Shown here piece after piece: positions 41,507 to 49,433 of a stretch of DNA of 64,000 nt. Source of the stretch: Bin87 sp963666865 (GTDB taxonomy: Bacteria; Chloroflexota; Dehalococcoidia; Lucifugimonadales; UBA3495). The notes beneath the pieces were generated by a model. The model was not told where the DNA came from. It searched no databases and worked only from the letters and a program-made list of their open reading frames with translations. The position numbers and the translations under genes were made by a program. Within the stretch, counting starts at the first letter, position 1. Every line of letters begins with the position of its first letter. The stretch spans positions 3,162,001 through 3,226,000 of the forward strand of contig OY763072.1 in NCBI GenBank assembly GCA_963666865.1, written 5' to 3'.

Positions 41507-42064
41507 TTATTCCGTTGTTACTGCTTCCTTGCGCTCGTTGCGCGCCGCCGCCGCCGTGGCGCTGGGGATAAGCACCATGGACATGGCGCGGCCTTCCATG
41601 GCAGGCTGTTGTTCCAGCCGGATGTCGTCCTTCAACTCTTCGGCGACGCGCTTCAGCAAAGACAGGCCGTGGTCCTGATGCACCGCCTCGCGCCCGCGGA
41701 ACCGCACGGTGAGTTTGACCTTGTCGCCGTTGGTGATGAACTGACGCACCTTGCGCAGCTTGGCATCGAAGTCGTGGGTTCCGATGTTGGGGCGGAACCG
41801 GACTTCCTTCAGTTCGTTGCTCTTCTGGGATTTGCGGGTCTCGCGCTCCTTCTTGGACGATAGGTAACGGAGCTTGCCGTAGTCCAGCAGCCGGGCAACC
41901 GGCGGGTCGGCGTTGGGCGCCACTTCCACCAGGTCAAGGTCATTCATCCGCGCCCGGGAGAGAGCGTCGGACACCGTCATAACGCCAAGCTGTTCGCCAT
42001 CTTCTCCAATTACTCTTACTCGTGGAACGCGTATCTGTTCGTTGACCCTGTATTGCCTAGCGAT
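41507..42064 (-). CDS. infC: Translation initiation factor IF-3, ATC start
   Basis: IF-3 binds the 30S subunit and checks start-codon pairing. Homology begins with ARQYRVNEQIRVPRVRVIGE, upstream of the first ATG (41980) in the frame. In this frame a TAA lies five codons before the first homologous residue, and no ATG, GTG or TTG occurs between it and 41980. AAGGAGG sits 7 bases before ATC at 42064-42062, so ATC must be the initiator, giving 185 residues. Rare starts in infC (ATT in E. coli) let IF-3 repress its own translation, and the same logic is inferred here. The C-terminal domain has MEGRAMSMVLIP. Confidence 0.93.
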   Translation of the reverse strand: MARQYRVNEQIRVPRVRVIGEDGEQLGVMTVSDALSRARMNDLDLVEVAPNADPPVARLLDYGKLRYLSSKKERETRKSQKSNELKEVRFRPNIGTHDFDAKLRKVRQFITNGDKVKLTVRFRGREAVHQDHGLSLLKRVAEELKDDIRLEQQPAMEGRAMSMVLIPSATAAAARNERKEAVTTE

Positions 42065-42137
42065 AGCGCCACCTCCTTACAATTTTCTAAGCCGCTGACG
42101 CGGGTTTCCGCAATCAACGGCCCCTCAGTGCTGCCCT

Positions 42138-42166
42138 ATTTTACCGATACGGCTATTGACAGTCAA
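42138..42166 (-). promoter_or_regulatory. Sigma70-like promoter of infC operon
   Basis: On the minus strand TTGACT (42166-42161), 17 bases, TAAAAT (42143-42138). Transcription would start near 42131, leaving a leader of about 66 nucleotides before the ATC start. Confidence 0.72.
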
Positions 42167-42321
42167 CCGAACCTCTTTCCTGAGTATTCTCAACAAGCGA
42201 CGCTGCGACGGCCGATACGACACCCCCACGGCTGCCACACCGGGTATAATGCCGTCTCGTAGCGCGCCGGCCCGGTGTCCTTGACCAATCACGCCGGCTC
42301 CGGTCAGAGGAGGAATAACGG

Positions 42322-43455
42322 ATGCCCGACTACTTCGCGGAGGTGGATGTACTCCGCAACGGCGACTCCGCCGGGAATGGGATGACCCTGCGCCTGACTG
42401 ACGGCCACGGACGCCGGATCCACACGGTGGCGGTGCCGCAGGAGGGCCACTCCCACACTGGACCGACCTGGGCGTACATCTTCGAGAACGAGGGGTTGAC
42501 GCTGATTGACCCGGGGGCCGAGGCGTCCTTTGAAGTGCTGCGATCGGGCATGGCGCTGTGCGGGCTGCAGGCGTCGGACATCGAGCGCGTCATTATCACC
42601 CACGGCCATGCCGACCATGACGGCGGCGTGGCGCGGGTCATCGAGCAGTCGGGCGCGGAGCTGTGGGCCCACGACATTTACCAACCGCTGCTGCCCTTCG
42701 ATCCGCGAGACCTGCAAATGGCGGCCAACTCTCCCATCAAGGAAGCCATGTGGGCAACGGCCCGGGCCAATGGTTTCAGCCCCTCCGATTCCGACGAGCG
42801 CAATCGCTATATGGAGTCTCGCCGCTCCCACCGGGTCGGACACCACATCATCCACGGCGAGCAACAGGGCATCCTGAGGTACATGCACGCTCCGGGACAC
42901 TCGCCGGACGAGATCTGCGCGGTGATCGGCAACGGTACGGGCAGCGATATCGTCTTCACCGGCGACCACGTGCTGCCGGAGATCAGCCCCCACCCCACCA
43001 TGAAGACGGACTACACCAGAGAGATGCGCCAAAGCTTGCCCGTCCACTACCAGGACCCCGACGATTCCTATGGCCTGCTCACCTACCTCCGCTCGCTGCA
43101 ACGGGTGGCCGATCTGGGCACGGAAGTCGCCGTCCTGCCGGCCCATCGCCTGTACAACAACCACAAGTTCAACTTCCAGACAGCCCAGCGAGCCGCCGAC
43201 CTGATCCGCTTCCACAACCGGCGGTTGGGGCGCATCCTGATAACCGCCGGGCCGGAACCGCAACCGCTGGAGGACGTGACCCGCCGCACCTTCGAAAGGC
43301 GCAAGCTGGAAGGCGGCAACTTTTTCGCGGCCTTAACCGAAGTGGTGGCCCACGTCGAGTTGTTGGAAGACTCGGGAGACATGGAAGTCACGGACGACCA
43401 CAGGCTGCGCCGGACTGGGCGGGAGAATTACCAGGAGTTGCTGCGGGCGTTGTAA
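42322..43455 (+). CDS. Metallo-beta-lactamase fold hydrolase
   Basis: This 377-residue protein has an MBL-fold core with the metal motif ITHGHADHDGGVARVIEQ, a further His in YMHAPGHSPDEICAVI and Asp in IVFTGDHVLPEISPHP, so a dinuclear zinc site is complete. The C-terminal 110 residues carry a helical domain (LPAHRLYNNHKFNFQTAQRA and RTFERRKLEGGNFFAA) found in some thioesterase or hydrolase members. GAGGAG precedes the ATG. The substrate is unknown. Confidence 0.9.
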   Translation: MPDYFAEVDVLRNGDSAGNGMTLRLTDGHGRRIHTVAVPQEGHSHTGPTWAYIFENEGLTLIDPGAEASFEVLRSGMALCGLQASDIERVIITHGHADHDGGVARVIEQSGAELWAHDIYQPLLPFDPRDLQMAANSPIKEAMWATARANGFSPSDSDERNRYMESRRSHRVGHHIIHGEQQGILRYMHAPGHSPDEICAVIGNGTGSDIVFTGDHVLPEISPHPTMKTDYTREMRQSLPVHYQDPDDSYGLLTYLRSLQRVADLGTEVAVLPAHRLYNNHKFNFQTAQRAADLIRFHNRRLGRILITAGPEPQPLEDVTRRTFERRKLEGGNFFAALTEVVAHVELLEDSGDMEVTDDHRLRRTGRENYQELLRAL

Positions 43456-43481
43456 AGCGATATTCAACGGGAGTATATGCT

Positions 43482-43889
43482 ATGTCCCAAATGACACCGA
43501 TGGAACCCTTTGACGAACTCGGTGAAACCATTGAGGATTACCGCTTGCAGTCTCGTCATTTTTTGGAACGCAGCCACCAATACTTAGCTGAGGACGACCT
43601 ACATCAGGCTTCAGAAAAAGGCTGGGGCGCGGCGGCGTGGATGGCCAAAGCCGTTGCTACCGCCCAAGAGTGGCAGTACACGAGGCACGAACATTTTAAC
43701 GAAGTGCTGTATCAGGCCGGTCAACTGACTGGCGATAATCGGCTCCGAAGTTTGCGTGAGATCGCGAATGGACTGCACCGTAACTTCTACCAGCGCAAGC
43801 GATTCCTGCACACCGATGACATTTCCGCCTCGCTGGTCGAGGTTGCCACACTGCTTGACATTTTGGAACCGCTAACTGAACGAAATTAA
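43482..43889 (+). CDS. HEPN-like (PaREP1-type) protein, second copy
   Basis: This 135-residue helical protein is paralogous to the 10905 product. Both share FLERSHQYLAEDDLHQASEK-type first helices and the KGWGAA block. It continues with RHEHFNEVLYQAGQLTGDNR and LHRNFYQRKRFLHTDDI, the R-N-F-Y-Q-R stretch corresponding to the HENFYEN of the other copy. The ATG at 43482 has GGGAG 10 bases upstream. It sits 26 bases before an SDR gene without an obvious partner toxin or antitoxin. Confidence 0.65.
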   Translation: MSQMTPMEPFDELGETIEDYRLQSRHFLERSHQYLAEDDLHQASEKGWGAAAWMAKAVATAQEWQYTRHEHFNEVLYQAGQLTGDNRLRSLREIANGLHRNFYQRKRFLHTDDISASLVEVATLLDILEPLTERN

Positions 43890-43915
43890 CCTGTTGCTGC
43901 GGGGAGGAACTCGCT

Positions 43916-44698
43916 ATGTCTTTGGAAGGTAAAGTCGCCCTCGTAACCGGCGCGGGACGCGGCATGGGCCGGGCCACCGCGCTGGCGCTGGCCAACGATG
44001 GGGCTAACGTTGCGGTAACGGACATCCTGGCCGACAACGTGGAAGAGACGGCGACGGACGTTCGAGCTACCGGCCGGCAAAGCGTGGCCATCGCCGCCGA
44101 CATTGGCGACGGCTCGGATATTGACCGTGTAATCGCCGAGGCGGTGAACTCGCTGGGGCGGGTGGACATTCTGGTGAACAACGCCGGAGTGACCCGTTAC
44201 CTGGACATCATGGACATCACCGAGGACGATTGGGACCGCATCCACCGGGTCAACGCCCGGGGCGCGTTCTTCGTCATGCAGCGTACCGCCCGGCAGATGA
44301 TCGATCAGGGCAGCGGCGGCCGCATCGTCAACATCGCGTCCATCGCCGGCAAAGGCTACCGGGGCACGTCCAACGCGGCCTATGCCGCCAGCAAGGGAGC
44401 GGTGATCTCGATGACGCTGATCGCGGCGCACCAGTTGGCGCGTTACGACATCAACGTCAACGCCATCTGTCCCGGCTCAACGATCACCGCCATGTCCACC
44501 AGCACCATGGAGCAGCGGGCGGCGGAGATGGGAATTTCGGTGGACGAGTTGCAGGCTCAGCGCGCTTCCAACATCCCCATCGGGCGAGCTAACGAGCCGG
44601 AGGACATCGCCGCAATGGCCGCTTTTCTGGCCAGCCCGGGCGCGCGGAACATCACCGGACAGACCATCAACGTGGATGGCGGGCTGGTGATGCACTAA
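43916..44698 (+). CDS. Short-chain dehydrogenase/reductase
   Basis: This 260-residue NAD(P)-dependent SDR of the FabG-like classical type has nucleotide motif TGAGRGMGRA, Asp in AVTDILADN suggesting NAD preference, the NNAG motif in DILVNNAGVTRYLDI, catalytic Ser in VNIASIAGKGYRG and Tyr-x-x-x-Lys in AAYAASKGAVIS. The tail GQTINVDGGLVMH is standard. The substrate is not evident. AGGAGG-like sequence precedes the ATG. Confidence 0.93.
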   Translation: MSLEGKVALVTGAGRGMGRATALALANDGANVAVTDILADNVEETATDVRATGRQSVAIAADIGDGSDIDRVIAEAVNSLGRVDILVNNAGVTRYLDIMDITEDDWDRIHRVNARGAFFVMQRTARQMIDQGSGGRIVNIASIAGKGYRGTSNAAYAASKGAVISMTLIAAHQLARYDINVNAICPGSTITAMSTSTMEQRAAEMGISVDELQAQRASNIPIGRANEPEDIAAMAAFLASPGARNITGQTINVDGGLVMH

Positions 44699-44713
44699 AC
44701 CCATTGCAGAAAC

Positions 44714-44735
44714 GGGGGCGTCATGAGACGCCCCC
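44714..44735. terminator. Hairpin between convergent genes
   Basis: GGGGGCGTC, loop ATGA, GACGCCCCC: a perfect 9-bp GC-rich stem midway between the convergent SDR and VOC genes. No T run follows on either side, so termination is inferred from position and stability only. Confidence 0.6.
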
Positions 44736-44764
44736 TGCGTTAGGTGGAGGGTGTGCGGGGCAAC

Positions 44765-45268
44765 CTAATGCGCCACCAGCGCCGCCTGGACGGCCAGTTC
44801 CTCGTCCCACGGCCCGGAGAGCCGGCCCTTGGCAGTGTTGCCGATCATGTACCCGCTCTCATCGTGTCCCCACTCCTCACGGGGCATCTCGTAGGAAAGC
44901 TCAATGCCGTTGCCGTCGGGGTCGCGGATGTAGATGCCGATAGCGTGGCCGTGGTCGGACACTCGGTCGATGGGAATGTTCTTCTCCTTGACCCGGTAGT
45001 AGAGCTCCTCCAGATCCGCCAGGGTGTCCATGTACCAGGCCATGTGGTTCAGTCCTACCTGTCCGCCCTGCGGCCCCATGGCATTCTCGCCCACCTCGGT
45101 GAGGGCGATCTCGTGGGAGTTGCCCAGGTCGGCCGACATGAAAGCTGCGCCCCCTGGCCTGAACCCGTAGCAATGCAGACCCAGCAGGTCCGCGTACCAG
45201 TCCCGGGCCCGCTCCGCATTTCGGACGAATATGTTCACGTGCCCCAGTTTTCTCGGCGTGTAAGCCAT
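44765..45268 (-). CDS. VOC family protein (extradiol dioxygenase/glyoxalase fold)
   Basis: This 167-residue protein has two beta-alpha-beta-beta-beta modules. It starts PRKLGHVNIFVRNAERARDW with the first metal His, continues GLNHMAWYMDTLADLEELYY with the second His, and ends the site with Glu in DPDGNGIELSYEMP. It most resembles single-domain catechol 2,3-dioxygenase-like proteins, but VOC enzymes vary widely in reaction. Convergent to the SDR gene; the start has GGAGG nearby. Confidence 0.88.
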   Translation of the reverse strand: MAYTPRKLGHVNIFVRNAERARDWYADLLGLHCYGFRPGGAAFMSADLGNSHEIALTEVGENAMGPQGGQVGLNHMAWYMDTLADLEELYYRVKEKNIPIDRVSDHGHAIGIYIRDPDGNGIELSYEMPREEWGHDESGYMIGNTAKGRLSGPWDEELAVQAALVAH

Positions 45269-45358
45269 AATCTCCTCCCTTTCCTGCTATGAAGTGTTGG
45301 TAAGTGGCGCAATGATAACAAGGGGATAGCTCAAAAGAAAGTCCGCACCTCTGGCACG

Positions 45359-45514
45359 CAGGGCCTTTCGATTATTCCCGTCATTCCGGACTTGATCCGG
45401 AATCCAGAGCTTTATGAATGTGGCGACGTCGCTGGTCGCTAACCGTTGCTGGATTCCGGCTTTCGCCGGAATGACGGATACTGGTGGTCGCAGAGCAATA
45501 ATCGAAAGGCCCTG
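45359..45514. mobile_element. 156-bp MITE with 18-bp inverted repeats
   Basis: Perfect 18-bp terminal inverted repeats CAGGGCCTTTCGATTATT (45359-45376, and reversed at 45497-45514) are flanked by a perfect 9-bp direct duplication TCTGGCACG (45350-45358 and 45515-45523). No coding capacity. The CAGGGC end matches the ends of the ISAs1-type element at 35177, so an ISAs1-like transposase is the likely mobiliser. The interior carries two CCGGAATGACGG-type repeats (45377-45401 and 45451-45478). It occupies most of the 347-base gap before the MerR-like gene. Confidence 0.85.
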
Positions 45515-45532
45515 TCTGGCACGACCCGCGCG

Positions 45533-45561
45533 TTGACCTGTTGGTATTGCTGTGATAGGAT
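45533..45561 (+). promoter_or_regulatory. Sigma70-like promoter next to MITE
   Basis: TTGACC at 45533-45538, 17 bases, TAGGAT at 45556-45561. The -35 box begins only 9 bases after the MITE's target duplication. It would drive the MerR-like gene. Confidence 0.6.
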
Positions 45562-45615
45562 TTCCGCGCTAAACCTTTGCGTTTTGGCGCTTTCTACAGG
45601 TTTCTACAGATTTCA

Positions 45616-46272
45616 GTGGCTACGAGTACCGAAAATCCGGCCCGCTGGATGTCGCTGGGCGAAGTCTGCCGGGCTCTGGAAATCAACGAGGCCACCCTGC
45701 GGCAGTGGGCCGACCGGGGCCGCTTGCCCGTGTACCGCACGCCGGGCGGACACCGCCGTTTCCTGCGCGAGGACGTCGAAGGGCTGATGAGCGCCAACGG
45801 AGGCGTTGCCGCCGCCGAGTCCGATCCCGAAGACCTGGCGTTGCAACGCATCCGCCGCAAGCTGAGCCAGACCGACCTCTCCGAGCAGCCGTGGCTGCAA
45901 AGCTTCCAGGCCGAGGGACGGGACCGGATGCGCCTGTTCGGACGCCGTTTGCTGTCCCTCTTGTTGCGGGACGGACTGCACGGGCGCAGCCGACGCCGGG
46001 GCGAAACGCTGTCGGAAACCCATATGCTGGGCAACGAATACGGATCCGAAATGGCCGCTCGCGGTGTGCCGCTCACCGACAGCGTGCAGGCGTTTCTCTT
46101 CTTCCGGCAGGCGGTGGTCGAGGCCGTGCAGCCGGAACGGCTGCGGCAGGTGGTGGAGATCTCGGACGGCGTGTTGGTGGGCCTCGTTGACGCCTACAAC
46201 GCCCGCCTGGCGGCGATGAACGATGTTCGAGATGCGGGTCTGGATTCCGGCCCCGTATCAAGTACGGGGTGA
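45616..46272 (+). CDS. MerR-type helix-turn-helix regulator
   Basis: This protein of 218 residues has an N-terminal MerR/excisionase-like domain: MSLGEVCRALEINEATLRQW followed by ADRGRLPVYRTPGGHRRFLR. The C-terminal 120 residues are helical (QSFQAEGRDRMRLFGRRLLS) and may sense a signal; no cobalamin or metal motif is seen. The start is probably the GTG at 45616, without a good ribosome site. The last ten or so codons (GLDSGPVSSTG) and the stop come from a CCGGAATGACGG-type repeat that has run into the gene end. Its position before the heme cluster suggests, but does not show, control of it. Confidence 0.75.
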   Translation: MATSTENPARWMSLGEVCRALEINEATLRQWADRGRLPVYRTPGGHRRFLREDVEGLMSANGGVAAAESDPEDLALQRIRRKLSQTDLSEQPWLQSFQAEGRDRMRLFGRRLLSLLLRDGLHGRSRRRGETLSETHMLGNEYGSEMAARGVPLTDSVQAFLFFRQAVVEAVQPERLRQVVEISDGVLVGLVDAYNARLAAMNDVRDAGLDSGPVSSTG

Positions 46273-46294
46273 CGTTCTTTCGTCGGAATGACGG
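46241..46294. repeat. CCGGAATGACGG-type repeat overlapping a gene end
   Basis: GGATTCCGGCCCCGTATCAA, GTACGGGGTGACG, then CGTCGGAATGACGG. It supplies the C-terminal codons and stop of the MerR-like gene and ends 20 bases before the next start. Confidence 0.75.
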
Positions 46295-46313
46295 TTAACT
46301 AGGGTGAAAGGAA

Positions 46314-47417
46314 ATGACTACGGAAAGCATGGACATTACCGACCGCAAGCTGCTGAACATCGTGCAGAGCAATTTCCCGGTGGTGGAAGAACCCTACCGG
46401 GCCATTGCCGACGATTTGGGCATCAGCGAAACCGAAACGCTGGACCGGCTGGCTGAGCTGAAGCGTCAGAACGTGGTGCGCCAGATCAGCGCCATCTTCG
46501 ATACGCGCCGTCTCGGTTACAAGACCACCCTGGTCGCCTTCGCTTACGGGGACGACGACCTGCATCCCGGCGCCATCTTTATCAACCGCCATCCCGGCGT
46601 CAGCCACAACTACGCCCGCGAAGGCTCCTACTACAACCTCTGGTTCACCCTGGCCGTGCCGCCGGACGGCGACCTTGCGGAAACCGTGCAGTGGATGGCG
46701 GAAAAAACCAACGCCATCGAGTTCCGCATCATGCCCACCATCCGGTTTTTCAAGATCGGCGTGAACTTCGACATGGTGAAACGCCGCAGCGATGCTTACA
46801 ACTACAACCCCGACGCCGGTCGGCCCAACGGCAGCGGCGGCAACGGGCAGAGTCGGGTTCCCGCCAGCGACTGGAACCAGGCCCAGGAGATCACCGATTG
46901 GGACAAGGACGTGATCCGCGAGGCCCAGGAGGACCTGCCCCTGGTATCCCGGCCCTTCGACCCCATGGCGGAGCGGCTTGGCCTGACAGTGCCGGAACTT
47001 TTCGCCCAACTGGCCGAGTACCAGGAGCGCAAGCTGATGCGCCGTTACAGCGCGGTTCTGTATCACCGCCGCTCCGGTTTCCGCGCCAACGCGATGATCG
47101 TCTGGAAGGTTCCGCCCGAACGCTCCGAAGAAGTCGGCATGATTATGGCCGAACACTCGGCGGTGACCCACTGCTACGAGCGGCCCACCTTCCCCGACTG
47201 GGAGTATAGCCACTTCACCATGGTCCACGCGCCCACCCGCGACGAGTGCGAGGAGATCGGCCGGGAAATCGCCACGGCCACCGGCATCACCGACAACCTG
47301 CTGCTCTACAGCACCCGCGAGTACAAAAAAACCCGCGTCCGCTACTTCGTCGAGGACTACGAACGCTTCTGGGACACGGCAGAAGAGGCGGAGGCCATGG
47401 CGGAGGCGCTGGTCTAA
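46314..47417 (+). CDS. Fused siroheme decarboxylase (AhbA-AhbB)
   Basis: This 367-residue protein consists of two Lrp/AsnC-like units in tandem. Unit one runs from DITDRKLLNIVQSNFPVVEE (helix-turn-helix) through RRLGYKTTLVAFAY and RIMPTIRFFKIGVNFD; unit two from TDWDKDVIREAQEDLPLVSR through RSGFRANAMIVWKVP and RYFVEDYERFW. This pattern is that of siroheme decarboxylases (Ahb/NirDLGH), which turn siroheme into 12,18-didecarboxysiroheme; the usual AhbA and AhbB subunits appear fused. It leads a tetrapyrrole cluster and is followed after 2 bases by a precorrin-2 dehydrogenase, which supports the role over a transcription-factor role. Confidence 0.88.
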   Translation: MTTESMDITDRKLLNIVQSNFPVVEEPYRAIADDLGISETETLDRLAELKRQNVVRQISAIFDTRRLGYKTTLVAFAYGDDDLHPGAIFINRHPGVSHNYAREGSYYNLWFTLAVPPDGDLAETVQWMAEKTNAIEFRIMPTIRFFKIGVNFDMVKRRSDAYNYNPDAGRPNGSGGNGQSRVPASDWNQAQEITDWDKDVIREAQEDLPLVSRPFDPMAERLGLTVPELFAQLAEYQERKLMRRYSAVLYHRRSGFRANAMIVWKVPPERSEEVGMIMAEHSAVTHCYERPTFPDWEYSHFTMVHAPTRDECEEIGREIATATGITDNLLLYSTREYKKTRVRYFVEDYERFWDTAEEAEAMAEALV

Positions 47418-47419
47418 CC

Positions 47420-48139
47420 ATGCCTGAGTACTACCCCGTATATCTCAACCTGGCCGGCAAACCCTGCGTGATACTGGGCGGCGGCACCATCGCCCAGGGC
47501 AAACTCGCGGCCCTGCGTGACGCCGGCGCCAATATCACCGTCATCAGCCCCCAGTCCACCGACGGCATCAAGCGGGCCGCCCAGCGGGGCCACATCACCC
47601 TCCTCCAGCGGGAGTACCAGCCGGGTGATCTCGAGGGTGCCTTCATCGCGGTGGCCGCCACCAACGTCTGGCACGTCAACCGTCAGATCTACGAGGAGGC
47701 CGAGGAGCGCGGCGTGCTGCTCAACGTTGTCGATGATCCCGACCAGTGCAGCTTCATCGCACCGTCCATCGTGCGCCGCGACCCCATAACGCTGGCCATC
47801 TCCACCGGCGGCGCCAGTCCGGCTTTGGCCCGCAAGATGCGCGAAACGCTGTCGGAAGACAAGGTGCTGCAATGGGCCGACCTGGCCGACGTGCTGGCCC
47901 AGGCCCGGCGGGTCATCAAGGAAAAGCGCACCGTTATCGATCCGACGCGCTGGCAGTGCGTCATCACCGAAGAATTGCTGGAAATGGCCCGCGACGGTCG
48001 GAATGACGAGGCGGTGGAAACCGTCCTGTCCCAACTGCTCAACTCCGAACTCCCGGAGATGTGCCCTGATCTGACGAACTGTAAGACAGGCGGGTGCGCC
48101 AAGCGGGCCGCGCTGCGGGCGGCGGAGGCGGTGAGTTGA
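47420..48139 (+). CDS. Precorrin-2 dehydrogenase (siroheme synthase N-domain)
   Basis: This 239-residue NAD-dependent enzyme oxidises precorrin-2 to sirohydrochlorin and in some members inserts iron. The N-terminal Rossmann motif is CVILGGGTIAQGKLAALRDAG, with DDPDQCSFIAPSIVRRDPIT and ISTGGASPALARKMRE downstream, matching CysG-N/Met8p/SirC. The C-terminal extension ends with a Cys-rich stretch (MCPDLTNCKTGGCAKR) that is unusual and could bind metal. Its stop overlaps the hemA TTG start. Confidence 0.93.
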   Translation: MPEYYPVYLNLAGKPCVILGGGTIAQGKLAALRDAGANITVISPQSTDGIKRAAQRGHITLLQREYQPGDLEGAFIAVAATNVWHVNRQIYEEAEERGVLLNVVDDPDQCSFIAPSIVRRDPITLAISTGGASPALARKMRETLSEDKVLQWADLADVLAQARRVIKEKRTVIDPTRWQCVITEELLEMARDGRNDEAVETVLSQLLNSELPEMCPDLTNCKTGGCAKRAALRAAEAVS

Positions 48140-49416
48140 GCCTGCTGGTACTGGGCCTGGATCACCGCACCGCGCCGGTGGAGATGCGCGAGCGGCTGAG
48201 CGTGGAGCGGGATCAGCTCCCCGCAGCGCTGGCGCAGCTCTCTGAATACGTGCCCCAGTCGGTCATCGTCTCCACCTGCAACCGCACCGAAGTCTATACC
48301 TACGACTCCGACGACATCGACCTGGTGGGCCGCGTGGGCAACTTCCTCATCGGCTACTCCGGCGTCCCCGGCGCGGAACTGGAACGGCACATCTACCAGC
48401 TTTGGGAAGGGGATTGCGTCTCCCACCTGTTCCGCATGGCCGGCGGCCTGGAGTCCATGATCGTCGGCGAGCGGCAGATCCTCGGCCAGGTGCGAGCGGC
48501 CTTCAGCGTCGCCAGCCAGGCCGGTTATGTCAAAAGCCCGCTGACCCGCGTGTTCCACGACGCCCTCCGCGCCGGCCGGCGCGTCCACCGGGAGACCAAC
48601 ATCGGCCAGCACTCCCGGTCGGTGAGCCGGGCGGCGGTTCAACTGGCCCGCGGCCTTTTCGACCGGCTGGACAACCGCCGCGCCCTGGTCATCGGCGCCG
48701 GCGACGCCGGCCGCATGGTGGCCCGTGCGCTGTCCGACGCCGGCGTGCGACAGATCACCGTCGCCAACCGCACCCACTGGCGGGCCGAGGATTTGGCGCG
48801 AGACCTGGGCGGGGTGGCTGTGCCCTTTGACCACATGGGATCGGCCCTGGCCGAAGTCGATCTCGTAATCAGCAGCACCGGCTCGCCGGGATACGTGGTG
48901 GACCAGGCGATGGTGTCGGATGCGATGAAAGCCCGCACCATCGACGCGCCGGTGATGCTCATCGACATTGCGGTGCCCCGGGATATTGACCCGGCGGTGG
49001 CCGACTCTGACAATGTTCAACTGTTCGACATCGACGCCCTGTCGCAGGTCGCCGAAGTCTCGCGGGACGGTTTGCAGGGCGAGGTCGGCAAGGCCAGCAA
49101 GGTGGTTGAGGCGGAACTGTCTCGATTCTCCGAGTGGTGGAACTCATCGGACACCATGGAGTTGGTGGTGTCCCTGCGTCGTCGGGCTGACGCAGTGCGA
49201 CGGGAGGAAGTGGCGCGGACTCTCAAGATGTTGGGCGCGGACGAAGATGGCGAGTTGGCAGAGCGGCTGGACGCAATGACCAACGCTCTGGTGAAGAAAC
49301 TGCTGCACCGACCCACGGTTCAACTCCGTTCCGGGGATAACACCATGGACTACCGGGTGGCGCGCCGCCTGTTCGGCCAGGACGACAACGGCGGCAATCG
49401 TCGTACCCGCCGCTGA
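48136..49416 (+). CDS. hemA: Glutamyl-tRNA reductase
   Basis: This 426-residue enzyme reduces glutamyl-tRNA to glutamate-1-semialdehyde, the first committed step of tetrapyrrole synthesis. The catalytic Cys48 is in VIVSTCNRTEVYTYD; the NADPH domain has ALVIGAGDAGRMVARALSDA; the dimerisation domain is C-terminal. The TTG start at 48136 has GGAGG 7 bases upstream and gives SLLVLGLDHRTAPVEMRERL, the family N terminus. It overlaps the preceding stop by 4 bases. Confidence 0.97.
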   Translation: MSLLVLGLDHRTAPVEMRERLSVERDQLPAALAQLSEYVPQSVIVSTCNRTEVYTYDSDDIDLVGRVGNFLIGYSGVPGAELERHIYQLWEGDCVSHLFRMAGGLESMIVGERQILGQVRAAFSVASQAGYVKSPLTRVFHDALRAGRRVHRETNIGQHSRSVSRAAVQLARGLFDRLDNRRALVIGAGDAGRMVARALSDAGVRQITVANRTHWRAEDLARDLGGVAVPFDHMGSALAEVDLVISSTGSPGYVVDQAMVSDAMKARTIDAPVMLIDIAVPRDIDPAVADSDNVQLFDIDALSQVAEVSRDGLQGEVGKASKVVEAELSRFSEWWNSSDTMELVVSLRRRADAVRREEVARTLKMLGADEDGELAERLDAMTNALVKKLLHRPTVQLRSGDNTMDYRVARRLFGQDDNGGNRRTRR

Positions 49417-49433
49417 CGGTTGGTGACTCACCG

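Noticed and set aside
45616..46272. Cobalamin-binding photoreceptor type MerR regulator
   Set aside because: No E/D-x-H-x-x-G motif or B12-binding pattern is present in the C-terminal half.
46314..47417. Lrp/AsnC transcriptional regulator
   Set aside because: Two AsnC-like units in one chain next to siroheme genes fit siroheme decarboxylase better than a regulator.
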